64,000 bases of DNA from Fusarium oxysporum f. sp. lycopersici 4287 (taxonomy: Eukaryota; Ascomycota; Sordariomycetes; Hypocreales; Nectriaceae). The stretch is from positions 3,383,993 to 3,447,992 of the forward strand of contig NC_030988.1 in the NCBI RefSeq assembly GCF_000149955.1, read 5' to 3'. The position numbers and the translations under genes were made by a program. The notes under the pieces were generated by a model that did not search any database, had not been told where the DNA came from, and worked only from the letters and a program-made list of their open reading frames with translations. Shown here piece by piece: positions 1-11,675 of this stretch. The first letter of the stretch is position 1; each line of letters opens with the position of its first letter.

Positions 1-566
1 CCGAGAGGAGAGGGTAGAAAACTGATGGATGAAGCCTCCGGTATAGACCGACGGATGGAGATCCCAGAATGTACCGGATGATGGGAATGGGTCAACAAAG
101 AATTGTAGGCTAAAGGAAGGCGCTAGGTAGGTTGAAACACGTTAAGCTGAATAGCATGTGACTTGGAACCAGAAAGATTTGAGGAGAGAAGCTGCTTGCT
201 TGTGCATGGATCCCTTGTTGTATTAAGCGGCGAATTAATTGGTTTCTACGAGATGGAGAGGAGGATGTTAGAAAAGATACGGTCGCGTGACTGTAAAGGC
301 TACAAGGATGAGAGAGGTCAGCAATGACGAGGCCTCTGGAGTGACGGTGAGGTTGAAGGGGAGAGGATGCGGAATCTCTGGGGTTAGGTGAATATGGGTG
401 GAGGGTTCAGGGAGGGAGATTGGAAACGGTGAGAGAAGTCGCATTTGACATTTGTCGATTCATGCGCAAACACGATGCGATAGGGATGCGGTTTCAAGCA
501 CACTTTCTTGGCATGCAGGTGTTGAGACAGTAACCCTAACGCTTCGCGCAGCCCACCGCGGCGGCG
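1..566. other. No gene recognised
   Basis: Short overlapping reading frames only, none with a recognisable motif. The stretch lies just 5' of the LINE ORF1 relic and may be its 5' untranslated part or flanking DNA; I cannot tell which. Confidence 0.4.
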
Positions 567-1367
567 ATGGCATCCGTCACCTCCTGCTCGCGTATTGTCC
601 CGGACCCTTTTGACCTGGGAATCCACACTCCTGCCAATCTCAATCGAGGAGCCCGCACTGCCCTCTTACAAAACAGCCCCGCTGTCGTGAATGGACCTGT
701 TGGGGTCCCGCCCGCCTTCGGGAGGACGGCTCAAACGTCGTCTTCGCCTCTCAATGCGATCTCTACTCCTGCGGCCACGGAAGGGTCCCAGCTCGCCAAC
801 CCCGCCCCCTCCTCTGACCCTGCCCCGACTACTGAACAGCAACCAGTCTCTCTTATTGAAGCAGCCACTAAGCTCGCACGCGACCGAGCGGAGGAGTACA
901 ATGCCAAGCAAGTTAAAGGTATTTGAGGCCTTCTACGCTAAATTTAAAGAAGCAGCAAAATAATTCACCACTGGGCCTAAACAAGAATTCGCTTAAAAGG
1001 TTACCGATAGCTTCCTAAGACTCCTAGAATCAGGCGCTCACTAACGCCAAATCTGTTCCCGCACCTACTACCTACAGCGCCATCGCGGCCTCGCCCCCGG
1101 CTGCAAACAACGCCCTTGCCCACCAACCCCGACACCATCAACAACAACGTCAACAACAACAGCCCCCTCATCGCCAGGGACAACCGACTGCAGGCGCCCT
1201 ACTACGAGTGGACCTCCGTGTATTCATCCGACTGGACGCCGAAGCTCCGGCTAGGGCCCACAACGACTACGCAATCCGGGCCCATAGGGAGCGTGGTTGT
1301 ACAATTTCCGCGCATGCCGCTGAAATTGACAATTTTGGCTACGCTCAAGAAATCAACTAACTCAATC
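567..1367 (+). pseudogene. Relic of LINE ORF1 (gag-like), Tad type
   Basis: The first frame (567-926) is a Ser/Pro/Ala-rich N-terminus ending in a charged helix (AATKLARDRAEEYNAKQ). It breaks at about 920 and continues in another frame (FEAFYAKFKEAAK), then meets stops near 960. From about 1075 a third frame gives a Gln/Pro-rich tract followed by RVFIRLDAEAPARAH and DYAIRAH. From memory that motif is typical of gag-like ORF1 proteins of fungal Tad-clade LINEs, where it leads into the nucleic-acid-binding part. At least two frame breaks and several stops show it is dead. No ORF2 follows, so this is a truncated copy. A low-complexity host protein fragment is the alternative, but the LDAEAPAR block argues for the LINE. 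Confidence 0.5.
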
Positions 1368-1699
1368 TAGGCACTATTGGTTACTATGCATCTACTAGCT
1401 CAGAATTGATCTGAAACATACAATTCAACCGGACATGACCGATAACACCATGATGGAGGCTCGTGCAGTGCAGAGCCAACAAAATGGGCACTGATCCGTT
1501 TCAAGATCTGCAAAGGCCAACAAGTAAAGCGGACCTAGTTTTAACAGCCCCGTTTAGATTCCAGTCATACTCGTTTCATGGGAGTAGAGCCATTCGATGA
1601 TATGATAACATCTTCTATGTTCATCAAGTATACGCTGCTCTGTCAAAACCACCCTAACCTTCACAGTGCTCCAGTTACATTTTATCAAAATCAAGTACA

Positions 1700-2189
1700 A
1701 TGGGGCCATCTTTGTCCATGAAACTTTCGCTGCTTGGGTTGGCTCTCATTAATCCAGTCCAATCGAATGATGGATGCCAGCCAGCAACTTGGAAGGCTAG
1801 TGTCATGGATGTTGGCGGTATCAACTGGCGGCTCAGTACTCTGACAGGATCCCAAATCGACGACAATACATGCGCTTTGATCCTTAAGAAGTATCACATC
1901 ACCATCGATACATTTTACTACCTGAACCATAGGCTCAATAATGACTGCAAGACTATTCATCCCAATATCAGATACTGCGTGGAAGGATGTGAGTCCTACG
2001 CAAGGTCACGAAGAATGCTTGACATGAATAACTAATCGATCACTAGTTCCTGAGCCACTTCGCGCCTACAATGGTCTTTGTGGCCCGGATAACGGCAATG
2101 CGACCTGTGTAGGAACAGATAAGCAGTACTGTAACAAGAACACATGGACATGCGGGGACACACTGTATGTACCAGAATATTCTGGTTGA
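1700..2189 (+). CDS. Secreted LysM-domain protein, 3' end lost or unresolved
   Basis: Start is at 1700 or, better, the second ATG at 1718, which opens a short signal peptide (MKLSLLGLALINPVQS). Exon 1 ends at 1988 before GTGAGT and exon 2 starts at 2047 after CTAG. Joined, it reads YCVEGFPEPLRAYNGLCGP. The block CALILKKYHITIDTFYYLN...DCKTIHPNIRYCV is a LysM repeat (chitin binding) with the usual flanking cysteines. Exon 2 adds a Cys-rich stretch (CGPDNGNATCVGTDKQYC...TWTCGD) like the chitin-binding segment that follows LysM in fungal chitinases and effectors. The frame meets TGA at 2187. A GTATGT donor sits at 2165, but no third exon restoring the cysteine pattern could be found. It is either a short effector-like protein or the 5' end of a broken larger gene. 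Confidence 0.5.
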
Positions 2190-2761
2190 ATCTGTCTGCG
2201 TCTTGCTTTTACCGAAGCAGGGATTTCAAACAATAACAGACGATGATTCAGTTAGTTTTCTGTTACAAGTTCCTGGAATTGGCATACACCCTGAGACGAT
2301 GCAAGTTCTTGGGTATTGTTTCTGGCTTAATTTCTCGATATTCCTTCAATGATTGGTCACTTCTCAACTTGCACTACTGTTGGAAAGACTCTCTGTAGAT
2401 GAATACAGACTATTTGGTGCACGAGATACTTCGGCCTTAGATAAGTCTCCCTCTGCATTGATAGAATTGTTACTAGCAGGATCCCGAACTCATGCTTTGT
2501 CATGCTTTGGAATTCACTGAATTCAATTCAGCTTCAAATATTCGTATTTCACCTGGAAGTGAAAAGTAAAAGCTGACTGAAAAGTGAAAGCTGATATGTC
2601 ACCCAAGACTGCTCTTGCATCGAGAGGGCCACCTAAGTGGACTTTGCCTATAAATTGACCACGGTGCCTGGAATTTCTTTATGTGATGTGTCTGTTGAAC
2701 TATACTATGTACTGTTAATTTACATGTGCTAAAAATGCCTATAATGAAGTCATGAACAGTA
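2190..2761. other. No gene recognised
   Basis: AT-rich spacer between the convergent LysM fragment and the transporter gene. No frame with a recognisable domain. Confidence 0.4.
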
Positions 2762-4850
2762 TTAGAAGTTCTGAGCCTCTGTCTTCTTCCTTGGGTAAGG
2801 CTCGGCATGTCCCTCTCCAGCATGTTCTCCGTGCTCAATAACCTCGTCGTGGTGAACCTCAAGAGGAGCCATAACCACCTGAGGGGCATAGAAAGTATCA
2901 CTAAGATGGAGTTTCTCAGGAGGAACGAAGACGTCAAACCATCGCGGGAGGATGAAGCCAGCGGCAACAATACACATAACGCCACAAGCGGACGCGAAGG
3001 AGAAAATGTGTAGCGGGTCGTTTCGCTTAGTGTAGAACAATGGGAAGGCGAAAGAAACGATGATTGCCAAGATTGGGGCTGAGATATATCGGAGGACGAA
3101 GCCCCAGAAGACTGGGATGTTCCATCGCTTTCCACCAGCAACGACGATGTTGAGATCCCGGCGAAGCTGGTTGAACTAGAAGCGTATTAGTAGAAGTTCT
3201 GCTAAGTACTAAAGTGCGACATACAGAGTAGAATGAGAACCACCACATCTTGGACAATACATTGTTTTTGCCAAACAATCCAGGAGGTCTAGAATCGGGC
3301 GACTTGGAAAGAATGATGGCGAGAATATTGGATGCAATGAAGATACCGAATCCAACACCTGCACCGGCAGCAGGGCTCACGGCATGGCCGATTGCTACAC
3401 CGAGTACCATAGATAAAACGTAACCGATGTTGTAAACTAGGTAACCAGTCCATCCAATCTGCCCAACGACATCTTTATAGCGATAGAGGGTCGTAGCAGC
3501 TACACACTCGCACCAGACCACAAAAATAAGTGAGAGGTTGTTAATCCATGTGTCGACAGCGTCGAGGAGGTAGAAGCCGAATTTGGTACAATATATAAGG
3601 GAGAGGAGGAAGGAAAGAAGAATGATGACAGTAGTGATCAGTACTCGAGAGAACTTCCGACCCAATCCACAATCGCAGATGAGCGTGACAAGGGATTCGC
3701 TGAGAGCAAAAGCGGAGCTGAGGCCAAGAACAGCCAGCGTGAGGAAGAACAGAACAGCCCAGACGTTAGCACCCGGCATTTCTGCCAATGCAAGAGGGTA
3801 AGTCAAGAAGCCAACGGTAAAGGTACTGAGCGAGATGGACGAGTCGTCAGGCGAGTAACCCAAGAAACCAATGACACCAAAAACAGCAAAGCCACCAACA
3901 ATTTCGTATAGAGAGTTGCAGAGTGCAATAATGAGAGTGTCCTGCACGGCATTGGCATGCTTGCTATTGTAGGAAGCATATGATGTGAAATATCCAAAGC
4001 CCACGCCAATGGAGAAAAAGATCTGTCCGCAAGCTGCTTGCCAAATACCTCCACTACCGAGCTTCTCACCATTCCACTCACCGAAATAATACTTGATACC
4101 AGTCGAGGCGTTGGGAGAGAAACTGATCGGCCAAGAATGATGATGATCATGATGACGGGGAGGCCCATGGTGAAGTAGACAACTCGGCCGGTTGTTCCAA
4201 CGCCTTTGAACATGCACAGCCATACGAGCATCCACATAAAAGCAGCCCAGCCGACAGTCTCGCCAACAAAGCCTGTGCCGGGATACTCAACGTATCCAGA
4301 GCCCTCGGGAACAATGGGGTCGTCATTGGTGATAACATCCTGCATGTAGAATTCCTGTCCGCGACCGCTCCAGGGAAGAGGGCTCTCGAAAGAGCATCTA
4401 AAATAATGCATAATCCAGGCCAAGATAGGGACGTAGTAAGTAGCAACAATAAATCCGTTCATGATGACGGCCAAGCCGACACCTTTGGTATGCTTGTTGA
4501 TCCCATTGAAGGCAACAACGACACTGCCGCGATAGGCTTGGCCAATGCAGATCTCGAGGCACAGAACTGGAATTCCGAGGAAGAAGAGGGCGATCAGGTA
4601 CGGAATGAACCATTGAAGACCATTGTTGGCGAAGACGACAGAGGGATAGCGGAGAAGATTGCCGAGGCCAACAGCACCGCCCTAAAAATCATGTCAACGA
4701 TTGAAAATGATTTGAATGGAAGAATGAGGTATGACGTACCATGGCAGCGAGCACAAAGGCTGCACGCGAGGGCCATTTATCACGGCCATCGTCTTCCTTA
4801 TCTGCGCTAGGCGCGATAAAGTCGACAACTCTCTTGAAATTGAACCCCAT
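2762..4850 (-). CDS. Sodium:neurotransmitter symporter family (SNF/SLC6) transporter, one frameshift
   Basis: Plasma-membrane Na+-coupled transporter of the NSS family; the substrate in fungi is not established. The start at 4850 gives MGFNFKRVVDFIAPSADKED, then the family N-terminal motif GGAVGLGNLLRYP in TM1, which forms the Na+/substrate site. Introns are 4682-4739 (GTACGT...TTTAG) and 3176-3224 (GTATGT...TCTAG). About twelve membrane segments follow, including QIFFSIGVGFGYFTSYASYN and the C-terminal SFAFPLFYTKRNDPL. The tail is hydrophilic and His/Glu-rich, ending at 2762. The frame changes inside the G run at 4113-4115: LGRSVSL reads in one frame and PNASTGIKYYFGEWNG in the next, the overlap expected of a single missing base. 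No other stop interrupts the gene, so this is either a very young pseudogene or a sequence error. Confidence 0.85.
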
Positions 4851-6745
4851 AACTACCAGACTTTCTGTTGATACAATAAAGAATATGAAGTTGTGAGACG
4901 ATCAAATTGGCTGACAATCGTGCACCTTGTCGCAGATCACAAAAAAGAGCGCGACGAGTGTGACATGAAGAAAAGCGCCAAGGGGGCAGGGCTCTCTAGC
5001 ATTTTTATAACTACCTTACCTACCTACCAACGCCAAGAGCATTTCTCGGCAAGTCGTCACCTGTTTCCTCGGCCTGTATCATCGAGTCGAGGGGATTGCT
5101 TGGCGAAGGAGAGGATGCACCTATCCGCGCGTCGACAACAAGCCGTGCTATCTCTTGGCACGTACCAGTCCAATCTAGCGTAGCTAAATATGTGGGAATC
5201 TAGAGTGATGGGTATCATTATATGACAGCATGGACGACTTGGCAGAGCTAAGCCTTCTGCTTTTTTTGAGAGAGAGAAAGTGGGAAGACTCCACCTCCAA
5301 GTTTTCCAAGAGATGTGCCCACTTTACCCCATACCCACTGGAAGTTTAGTGGAAAGGTTCCTGGGGAGTAAGGAATCAGGTGGGAGGGGGCCTGGTCTTA
5401 TGCGGGGAAGCGGACGCTCCCATATGTACGACTCTGAAAGCCACTAACTTGGACGGCTTTTTCAATGGATGATTCACAATATTGCCAAGAATGGTTAATA
5501 ATAAAAGCTGCCCCCTATCTACTGGTTGGGCCTTTGCTATTATTGTCCAGTTGTTTCTTCCAGTGCACAACTTTATCAGATTTATGTCTAGATTTTAGAC
5601 ACCGCAGATATGTTAGTGAGCCATCGGGGACACGGACTCATCTTGCGATTGGCACTACTCCATAGTGAAATTAGAGCCTGAAATTGCGGGAACGTCGGGA
5701 TAAGCATATCTTTCTGTCTGGCCACTGGCCCACTGCCTACAGGAGCTTCCTTTTTTGGAAGGTCAGTAAAATTGCTTGAGGACTCTGGTGTTTGTTGTCG
5801 AAATCTTGATGCAATGATTGGTTATACGGTCCTTTTGCAATACGTCCTCGGCTTATTGTTGTCCCAGAGTGCTAAAGTGCCAGATGCCATTTTATGCTAC
5901 GGTTGACCGTGTTGTCAACTTAAAATCCCGAAGGTTAACCTACATTGCAGAACCGCGCTTGCTTCGGATACATAACTTAAACTGCTTGACTGTTGAGATA
6001 TAGGGTGATCAGGGCGAAATTCGTACAGAACTTACGACTTTCACATGCGCCAAATCTGAGTTTCAACATGCGAATAATCCCTCAATAATACGTGTTCTTT
6101 CCTTCAAATACTTTACGTAAAATGAGTATCTCCTTGTTCATGAGCTGACATTGGGGATTTTCGACCTTCCCGTTTTTCATCCCAGCTTACAATTACGACA
6201 ACGTGATACTCGTCACCCCAGATTCAGAGACCTGAGACCGGGGAAGGCTCTGTACCATAAAAACACGATATTTCATTTGCTGAGCGATTTAAGCCAGGCC
6301 ACGGCTCCTTTGACTAATATTCATCTCGAAGTAGCGAGTCGTGAGTAAATGAGTTGATAAGGTGTTAGCCATGGCGTTCGCTTAACTTACACAAATACTG
6401 AGTCAGCAGATTACCAAGCTCATATCTTTGGTACGAGACCAGTCGGCGTGCCCGAAACATAACCTGAACCGGGGAATAGTAACATCATCAATGCCAACCA
6501 TGGTTGCGAACTATTTGGCGGAATAAATCCAGTAGCTGGCCTCAAGAAAAGTCCAAAATGTTGAATGCCATAATTCGTCACGATCTTTTTCATCACTTGT
6601 GAAACAGGAAGAGACTAGTGCGGGACGGGATCCCTGTTAAAGCAAAAACGGGTTGATTGTATTGTTGTTAGTTCTAAGTTGCATGTGTCCGAGAGGAGCA
6701 CAGCTCCTTACATAGTATCCACATCCCAGCCACCAGCAGATCGGA
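4851..6745. other. Long intergenic stretch, no gene recognised
   Basis: Probable divergent or upstream region of the transporter gene plus spacer before the Fot1-like element. Reading frames are under 100 codons and without recognisable motifs. I found no clear terminal repeat of the downstream element here. Confidence 0.45.
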
Positions 6746-8629
6746 TCACCTTAGCCACACTGTCTCAACAGGAAGAACGACGATGATTTCGTCCCGAATG
6801 CCCCCATTCTCTTCGAGACCATCTGAGCCATTCTGCCGTGCCTGGTGCTTCGGTTGTATACTCCGCTGATTCTGCTTCTTCATCTCAATCCGAAGCTGCC
6901 GGTTTACTTCTCTCTCAAGCTGCTTTGTTTCTTTTTCCCGCCGTTTTCTTTCCTTTTTCTCCTCCCGCTGCCTCTTCCTCTCTAATACCAGTTGCTTTTG
7001 CTCCTCTACTCTTTTCTGCCGCAGAGCCTTTTCAGTTCTCTTCTGGAGAACCTCCTCTTCCTTCTGCGCCTCCATTTCAATTTTCTTCTGGCGAGCTTGG
7101 GCGATCTTTCGCGGGCTAAACACCTGAGCTGAATTAGGATCCACACGATCAAAGATATAGTCTTTCAGGGCTTTACCACGCTGCCTGCGCTGTTTTTCAC
7201 GGATAATTGTCTCACGGAGGCCTTGGTTCTCATGCCTGAGTAGTTCAACCTCGGCCTGAAGGCTTTCAAGGGTTCTCTTTAGCTTTCGGGCGCCTGTGTC
7301 AGAGCTGACTGAGGATTGCTTCACGACATGATCAACAAGTCGTCGTAATTCTCGTGCAGTAGGTTCTTGTAAAGCAATGGAATCATCCAAGCCACTTTCC
7401 ACATCTGAGTCATCGTCCGTATTCTTCGAAACCTGAGATAGGACGACGTCCGGATCGAAAGGCTTGAGACCCGTCCGTCTCCACCCACTGGCGATGTTCT
7501 CCGGAGTGAAAGAAGCTTCCAATGCACCCCAGAACAGGACCCAAAACTCGCGTTTGGATAGCCCAGTGAGGCCTTGCGTCTTTGAAGTCCACTGAACAAG
7601 TCGGTTGGTATAGGCTGTTGATAAGGGCCCGAAAAGCGAGACGTCAAGGGGTTGCAGTCGGTGAGTAGAGTGAGGTGGGAACACCGCAACGATGATCCGA
7701 TGCGCGTCGCACCAGTCCAAGAAGTCCATATTGATGTGGCTAGAGTGTCCATCGGTGATGAGAAGGCGGTAATCGCGCCCATTTCTTGCTTTCGCCTTAG
7801 TAAAGCGGTCGAAAACACCAATCAGCCACTCTTTCCCCAGTTCGTGACTCGTCCAGCCAGTTTCGGACGTGGAAAAGAAGGCTGATTGATGCTCCGGATC
7901 AAAGTCAGTGAGCCAAGTGTCCTGAACTTGTCCCGGCTTGCCCTGGTAGATGAGGAATGGGGGTAGCGATGTCATGTCTTGGCAGATGCACGCCAGGAAT
8001 GTGATCCACGATCGGTTCCCATCCTGGGAAGCACCGAGCAATTTACCTTGCCTTTTAGCATTGACATCAAATACTCTCTTCGTTCGGTTGATTACGCCCA
8101 GGAGAAATCCCTTCTCATCCATGTTATACGTGTTCTGAGGTAAGATGTCGTATTTGTCGATTTTTTCACGGATCTTCCATGATTAGCAACGGACCAAAGG
8201 CGCTACGAGTCTGCTTACTAGATCAAAATATGCTCTATACCGAGAAGCATTGTCGGCTCTTCTTCGTGCTATATCAAATCCATCAAACCAGGTACAATCG
8301 ATCTCGTTGCGATGGCGCTGGACGAAGCTGTATGGCCAGTTCTTTCCGACCTCGATTTTGGCTATGTCCTGGGCAAAATTTCGGATCATGGATAGGGTTG
8401 GCGGAATGCCACGCAGTGAGAGTTTACGGATATAAGTAACAAGATCTTGTTCCTGTTGTTTTGAAAGACGAGATTTATACAAAGAGTCGGCATCGCGTCT
8501 TGCCCTCTGTTTGCCCTGATGGCGGCGGCGCAGGGTAGTCTCGTCACATTCGAACTTTTTAGCGGTAGCAGCATAGTTAATAGATCCTGAGGTTCTCAGA
8601 AACTCGAGCGCTTTATCGATTGCTGCCAT
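6746..8629 (-). CDS. Fot1/pogo-like DDE transposase, intact
   Basis: Exon 1 (8629-8219, 137 codons) and exon 2 (8173-6746) are joined across a 45-nt intron, 8174-8218 (GTAAGC...GCTAATCATGGAAG), giving a 612-residue protein without stops. The N-terminus is a helix-turn-helix of the psq/CENP-B type (IDKALEFLRTSGSINYAATAKKF). A second Tc5-type DNA-binding domain follows. The DDE_1 catalytic core has D156 (YNMDEKGF), D278 (LITDGHSSH) and D314 (RLQPLDVSLFG), a DD35D spacing usual for pogo/Fot1 proteins. The C-terminal third is a long Lys/Arg/Glu/Gln coiled coil. It cuts and pastes DNA at TA sites in the nucleus. I could not recognise terminal inverted repeats on either side, so mobility is uncertain even though the coding part is intact. 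Confidence 0.9.
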
Positions 8630-10866
8630 GGTTGTTGAGTTATTAAAGATTAAAGTTGGGAGTGAATATCGGTGTGAGTCCGGCAGATCATCGGATCCGG
8701 CGGATCACCGGGAAATCCCTTATATCAATACCGGGTAGCGGGGAAAACACCTAAAAAGGACAGAACAGAGACAGAAGCTCCTGGGGACGAGATTGATCCC
8801 CAAGTGTGAAAATTAACCCTATTTTAATTGGATATTAAACCTACTCGCGTATCTAACAAGATGTGGGCCCTTGACCGGTTTGACGTCATTTGCCGTATGG
8901 GCAATATATGGTTTAGTTCGCCATACAGGAATAAATCATACCATAAACCATTCAGGTCCATATGGCGTATGGCGTATGGTTAGAAAGCCTGCCCAATACC
9001 ACACATATTGGACTTTTAGTGTCACATCGAAATTCCTTATTGGTCATACAGGGCTGTGCGGCCATACATGCAATCTGGAGGTGCATGAGAGCGAATGTGC
9101 GGCCCAAACAGGAAGCTCATCATTTATCACTGCGGTATGGGTGGAGCTGTGATTTTCTACGCGCCTTTGATAGGCCAATTTCGGCTCTTCGTGCTACAGC
9201 CGCGCATGTCTTTAGTGGCATTTATGAAATGTGATTACCTCGTACTGCAACAGTGACACCATAGCCACACTGATTAGTAGATTGGCGCAAGTGTCGGTCA
9301 AGTTTCCGAGCAGTGCAACGTCTTCCGGAGCGATATGCCAACCATCCTGTAGAAGTAGTAATATTGACTTGTGATTGTCGTATAATCGGCCACACTCGTT
9401 ACAAGCTCTTTCTACTCTGACAAGATTCTGTCATCGACTTTATTATGTCTGTTTATCTTTTACGTAATATGGAGCACTGGCAGGTTTCACTCCGAAACAG
9501 AGAATTGTTTTCTAAAACCGCGATTAGAATTGCCAAACAATTATTCCATTCTTTAGACAGATGGCTCGTCAGAGCAGGCCCTTCCACCAACCCATGATCA
9601 ATATCGAGCCGATCGTGGGAGGTACCCACAAACACGTCTGCTGCACAAGATACTGGGGTAGAAGAAGTCTTGGGGAGCGGAGGCCGGTCGACATTCCGAA
9701 CCAATCGTCTTTCTTTCTTACATACTAAACAAATACGTCGAAGTCCCCAGCCAAAATCTACCTACGGATTACATTGGCAGTGATCAAAAGCAAGTAGGAA
9801 ACTCTGTGAATATCTCCTTGATCAGTGAGGGTTTTCGAAGAAAAATTCTTGGTGCAAAGTATTGTTGAGTTTGGAGTAATTGTTGGAATGTTTGTCGTTT
9901 CTCTCGATTCTTTTCACCGAAGTGTCGAGGTTGCAAGGTGCTGGCAATTTACCTGCATCATGCGAAGCAATCCTCTCCCAGCAATTCCAGGTCCCCTGCA
10001 GAGATACCCCGCCATTGCGGTTGACCCTTGAAGGTGAGCATCGATGCACTCAGCCATGTCGGACAACAAGCCGATGTGTCAAGGCGAAGCGAAACATTGA
10101 ACAAATTTTAGTAAATCTTAATATCCAGCAAGGAAATACTGTCTAGGAATGGGAATGCGGAATGGTCGCCGATGAATGAACGGCTATGAGCAACTATTAG
10201 CCACATCAGGCAGGTTTCAAGCAGCTTCTAGGCTACCATAGGCCTAGTCAATAACAGGCGCAGGGTTTATTCAAATCTGACCCCTCACAATTGCGGGGTA
10301 AATAGTCTATAATGCGTCAGACAACTACAATTTCTATACGCGTATACTGTATCATCCATAGCTTCATTTTATGCGGTCGGGCATTGAGTTCTGACCGTAG
10401 CCAACCGTATCTTTTCCTTTGGCCTAGGTAAAAGCACGTGGCACGTATTGAATGTACATTACATTAGAACTTTGACGTTCCGGTCCAATCCTTATGCTAC
10501 AAGCTCCATCACCATCTTCGTGCTGCCAAGCCGTATTATCCCACCAATAAACTTTTCGAACTCAGAAGAAGCAGGAGATCAGTGAACTAAAAAAGCCCTC
10601 GAAAGATTAGGTGTCATTGATCTTGCACCGTGATCCGCCTTGGACCTGCTCATGTTGTAATGTGATTACATTGTTCATTATCCGAGGACCGAGAAGACCA
10701 CGACGCAATTTGGTCTAGCGGGTTTCTAGAGTCGGAGTGAGCTACTTCCGACCTTCCCCCACCACTCTCTGAGTAACAGTTGTGTGATACATTAATCTGT
10801 CTACCCCAACAGCCGGACTTACGGCGACTCAACACGAATTGTGGCTCTCGAAAGCTTGTGCATTTA
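8630..10866. other. Intergenic stretch without recognised gene
   Basis: Contains the GTATGG/CCATAC-rich block at about 8885-9145 (listed separately). Otherwise there are only short frames without motifs. The first 250 bases carry CAGATC/GGATCACC-like words that also occur just left of the transposase at about 6735, possibly subterminal repeats of that element. Confidence 0.4.
8885..9145. repeat. Cluster of GTATGG / CCATAC words in both orientations
   Basis: GTATGG or its complement CCATAC occurs at least eight times in about 260 bases, including the compact run CATATGGCGTATGGCGTATGG at 8960-8980 and pairs facing each other (CCATAC...GTATGG). The block can therefore fold on itself. I found no flanking target duplication, so the element type, if any, is unknown. 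Confidence 0.4.
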
Positions 10867-11641
10867 CTTGTTCCCAGGGTTCAAATCCACGACACTCCAC
10901 GACACATTTGTGAATATGGCGTGGATATGGATGCTGACTAATAATTTCGATGTGGAATGGGTGGAAATGGATCCATTATGGAAATGGATCCATATTGTGG
11001 AATTCGTGGAATGGAAACCTACTTCGTCCAACAATGGTAATTAATGGGTCCCGCCCGCCCTCGGTGACGTCAATGTTTTTGTCATTGGTCCATTAAAATC
11101 CGCCGTTGCTTGACGCAAAGGCAACACACCCACCGACGTTCCTGTTTCTTGTTATGCTGGATATTCGTAGCCGAACCGATATACCTATAGACGCGCCTTG
11201 CCGTCTCTCTCCGTCAAGATCCAGCTTTTGTAGAGCTGAAAGAGCCGTTGATTGTCCTCTTCTGTTCGTTCTGGAACGGATGTGGTTGACTTGGTAGGAT
11301 GGGGAGTGGCCATTTCGATTTGGGGTAGTAACGCGAGTAACAGTGAAGCCCCCAGAATGGACTCATTGTGTACGGAGGAAAATGGGGTGGCAAATCGATG
11401 TTGTGTTGTTGTGGGTGATAGAAAGTACTTAGGATATGCGGGATTTCACAAGGAAATCAAGGTATTTTCGAACCCCACCTAAAATATTCCACGATTTCCA
11501 CATGTGGAACATGTGGAAGGGGCTTCGTGGCGTGGATATGGAAATGCTGAAGCCCACGTGGAATGGAATGGAATGGATATGGATCCACATTATGGATCCA
11601 TATGTGGATTTCGTGGTATGGATTTGAACCCTGCTTGTTCC
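10867..11641. mobile_element. hAT-like non-autonomous element with 8-bp target duplication
   Basis: The element proper is 10875-11633 (759 bp). It starts CAGGGTTCAAATCCA and ends with the inverse, TGGATTTGAACCCTG, a 15-bp perfect terminal inverted repeat. Both sides are flanked by CTTGTTCC (10867-10874 and 11634-11641), an 8-bp duplication as hAT transposases make. Inside, two related blocks (about 10890-11020 and 11490-11610) repeat GTGGATATGGA, GTGGAATGG and ATGGATCCA words, probably subterminal binding repeats. There is no transposase frame. It ends 34 bases before the GH79 start codon, so it forms the immediate promoter of that gene. Confidence 0.85.
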
Positions 11642-11675
11642 ATTCTCATACATCTTTCGGAATAACGCAACGATC

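Noticed and set aside
2599..3141. 180-codon minus-strand frame overlapping the transporter gene
   Set aside because: It lies in another frame of the transporter's last exon and 3' flank; the transporter frame has clear family motifs and this one has none.
6838..7119. Plus-strand Ser/Pro/Phe-rich frame
   Set aside because: Antisense of the charged coiled coil of the Fot1-like transposase.
10875..10895. GGTTCAAATCC looks like a tRNA B box / T-arm
   Set aside because: The flanking bases cannot pair as a T stem, there is no A box or acceptor stem, and the same word occurs inverted at 11620 as part of a transposon terminal repeat.
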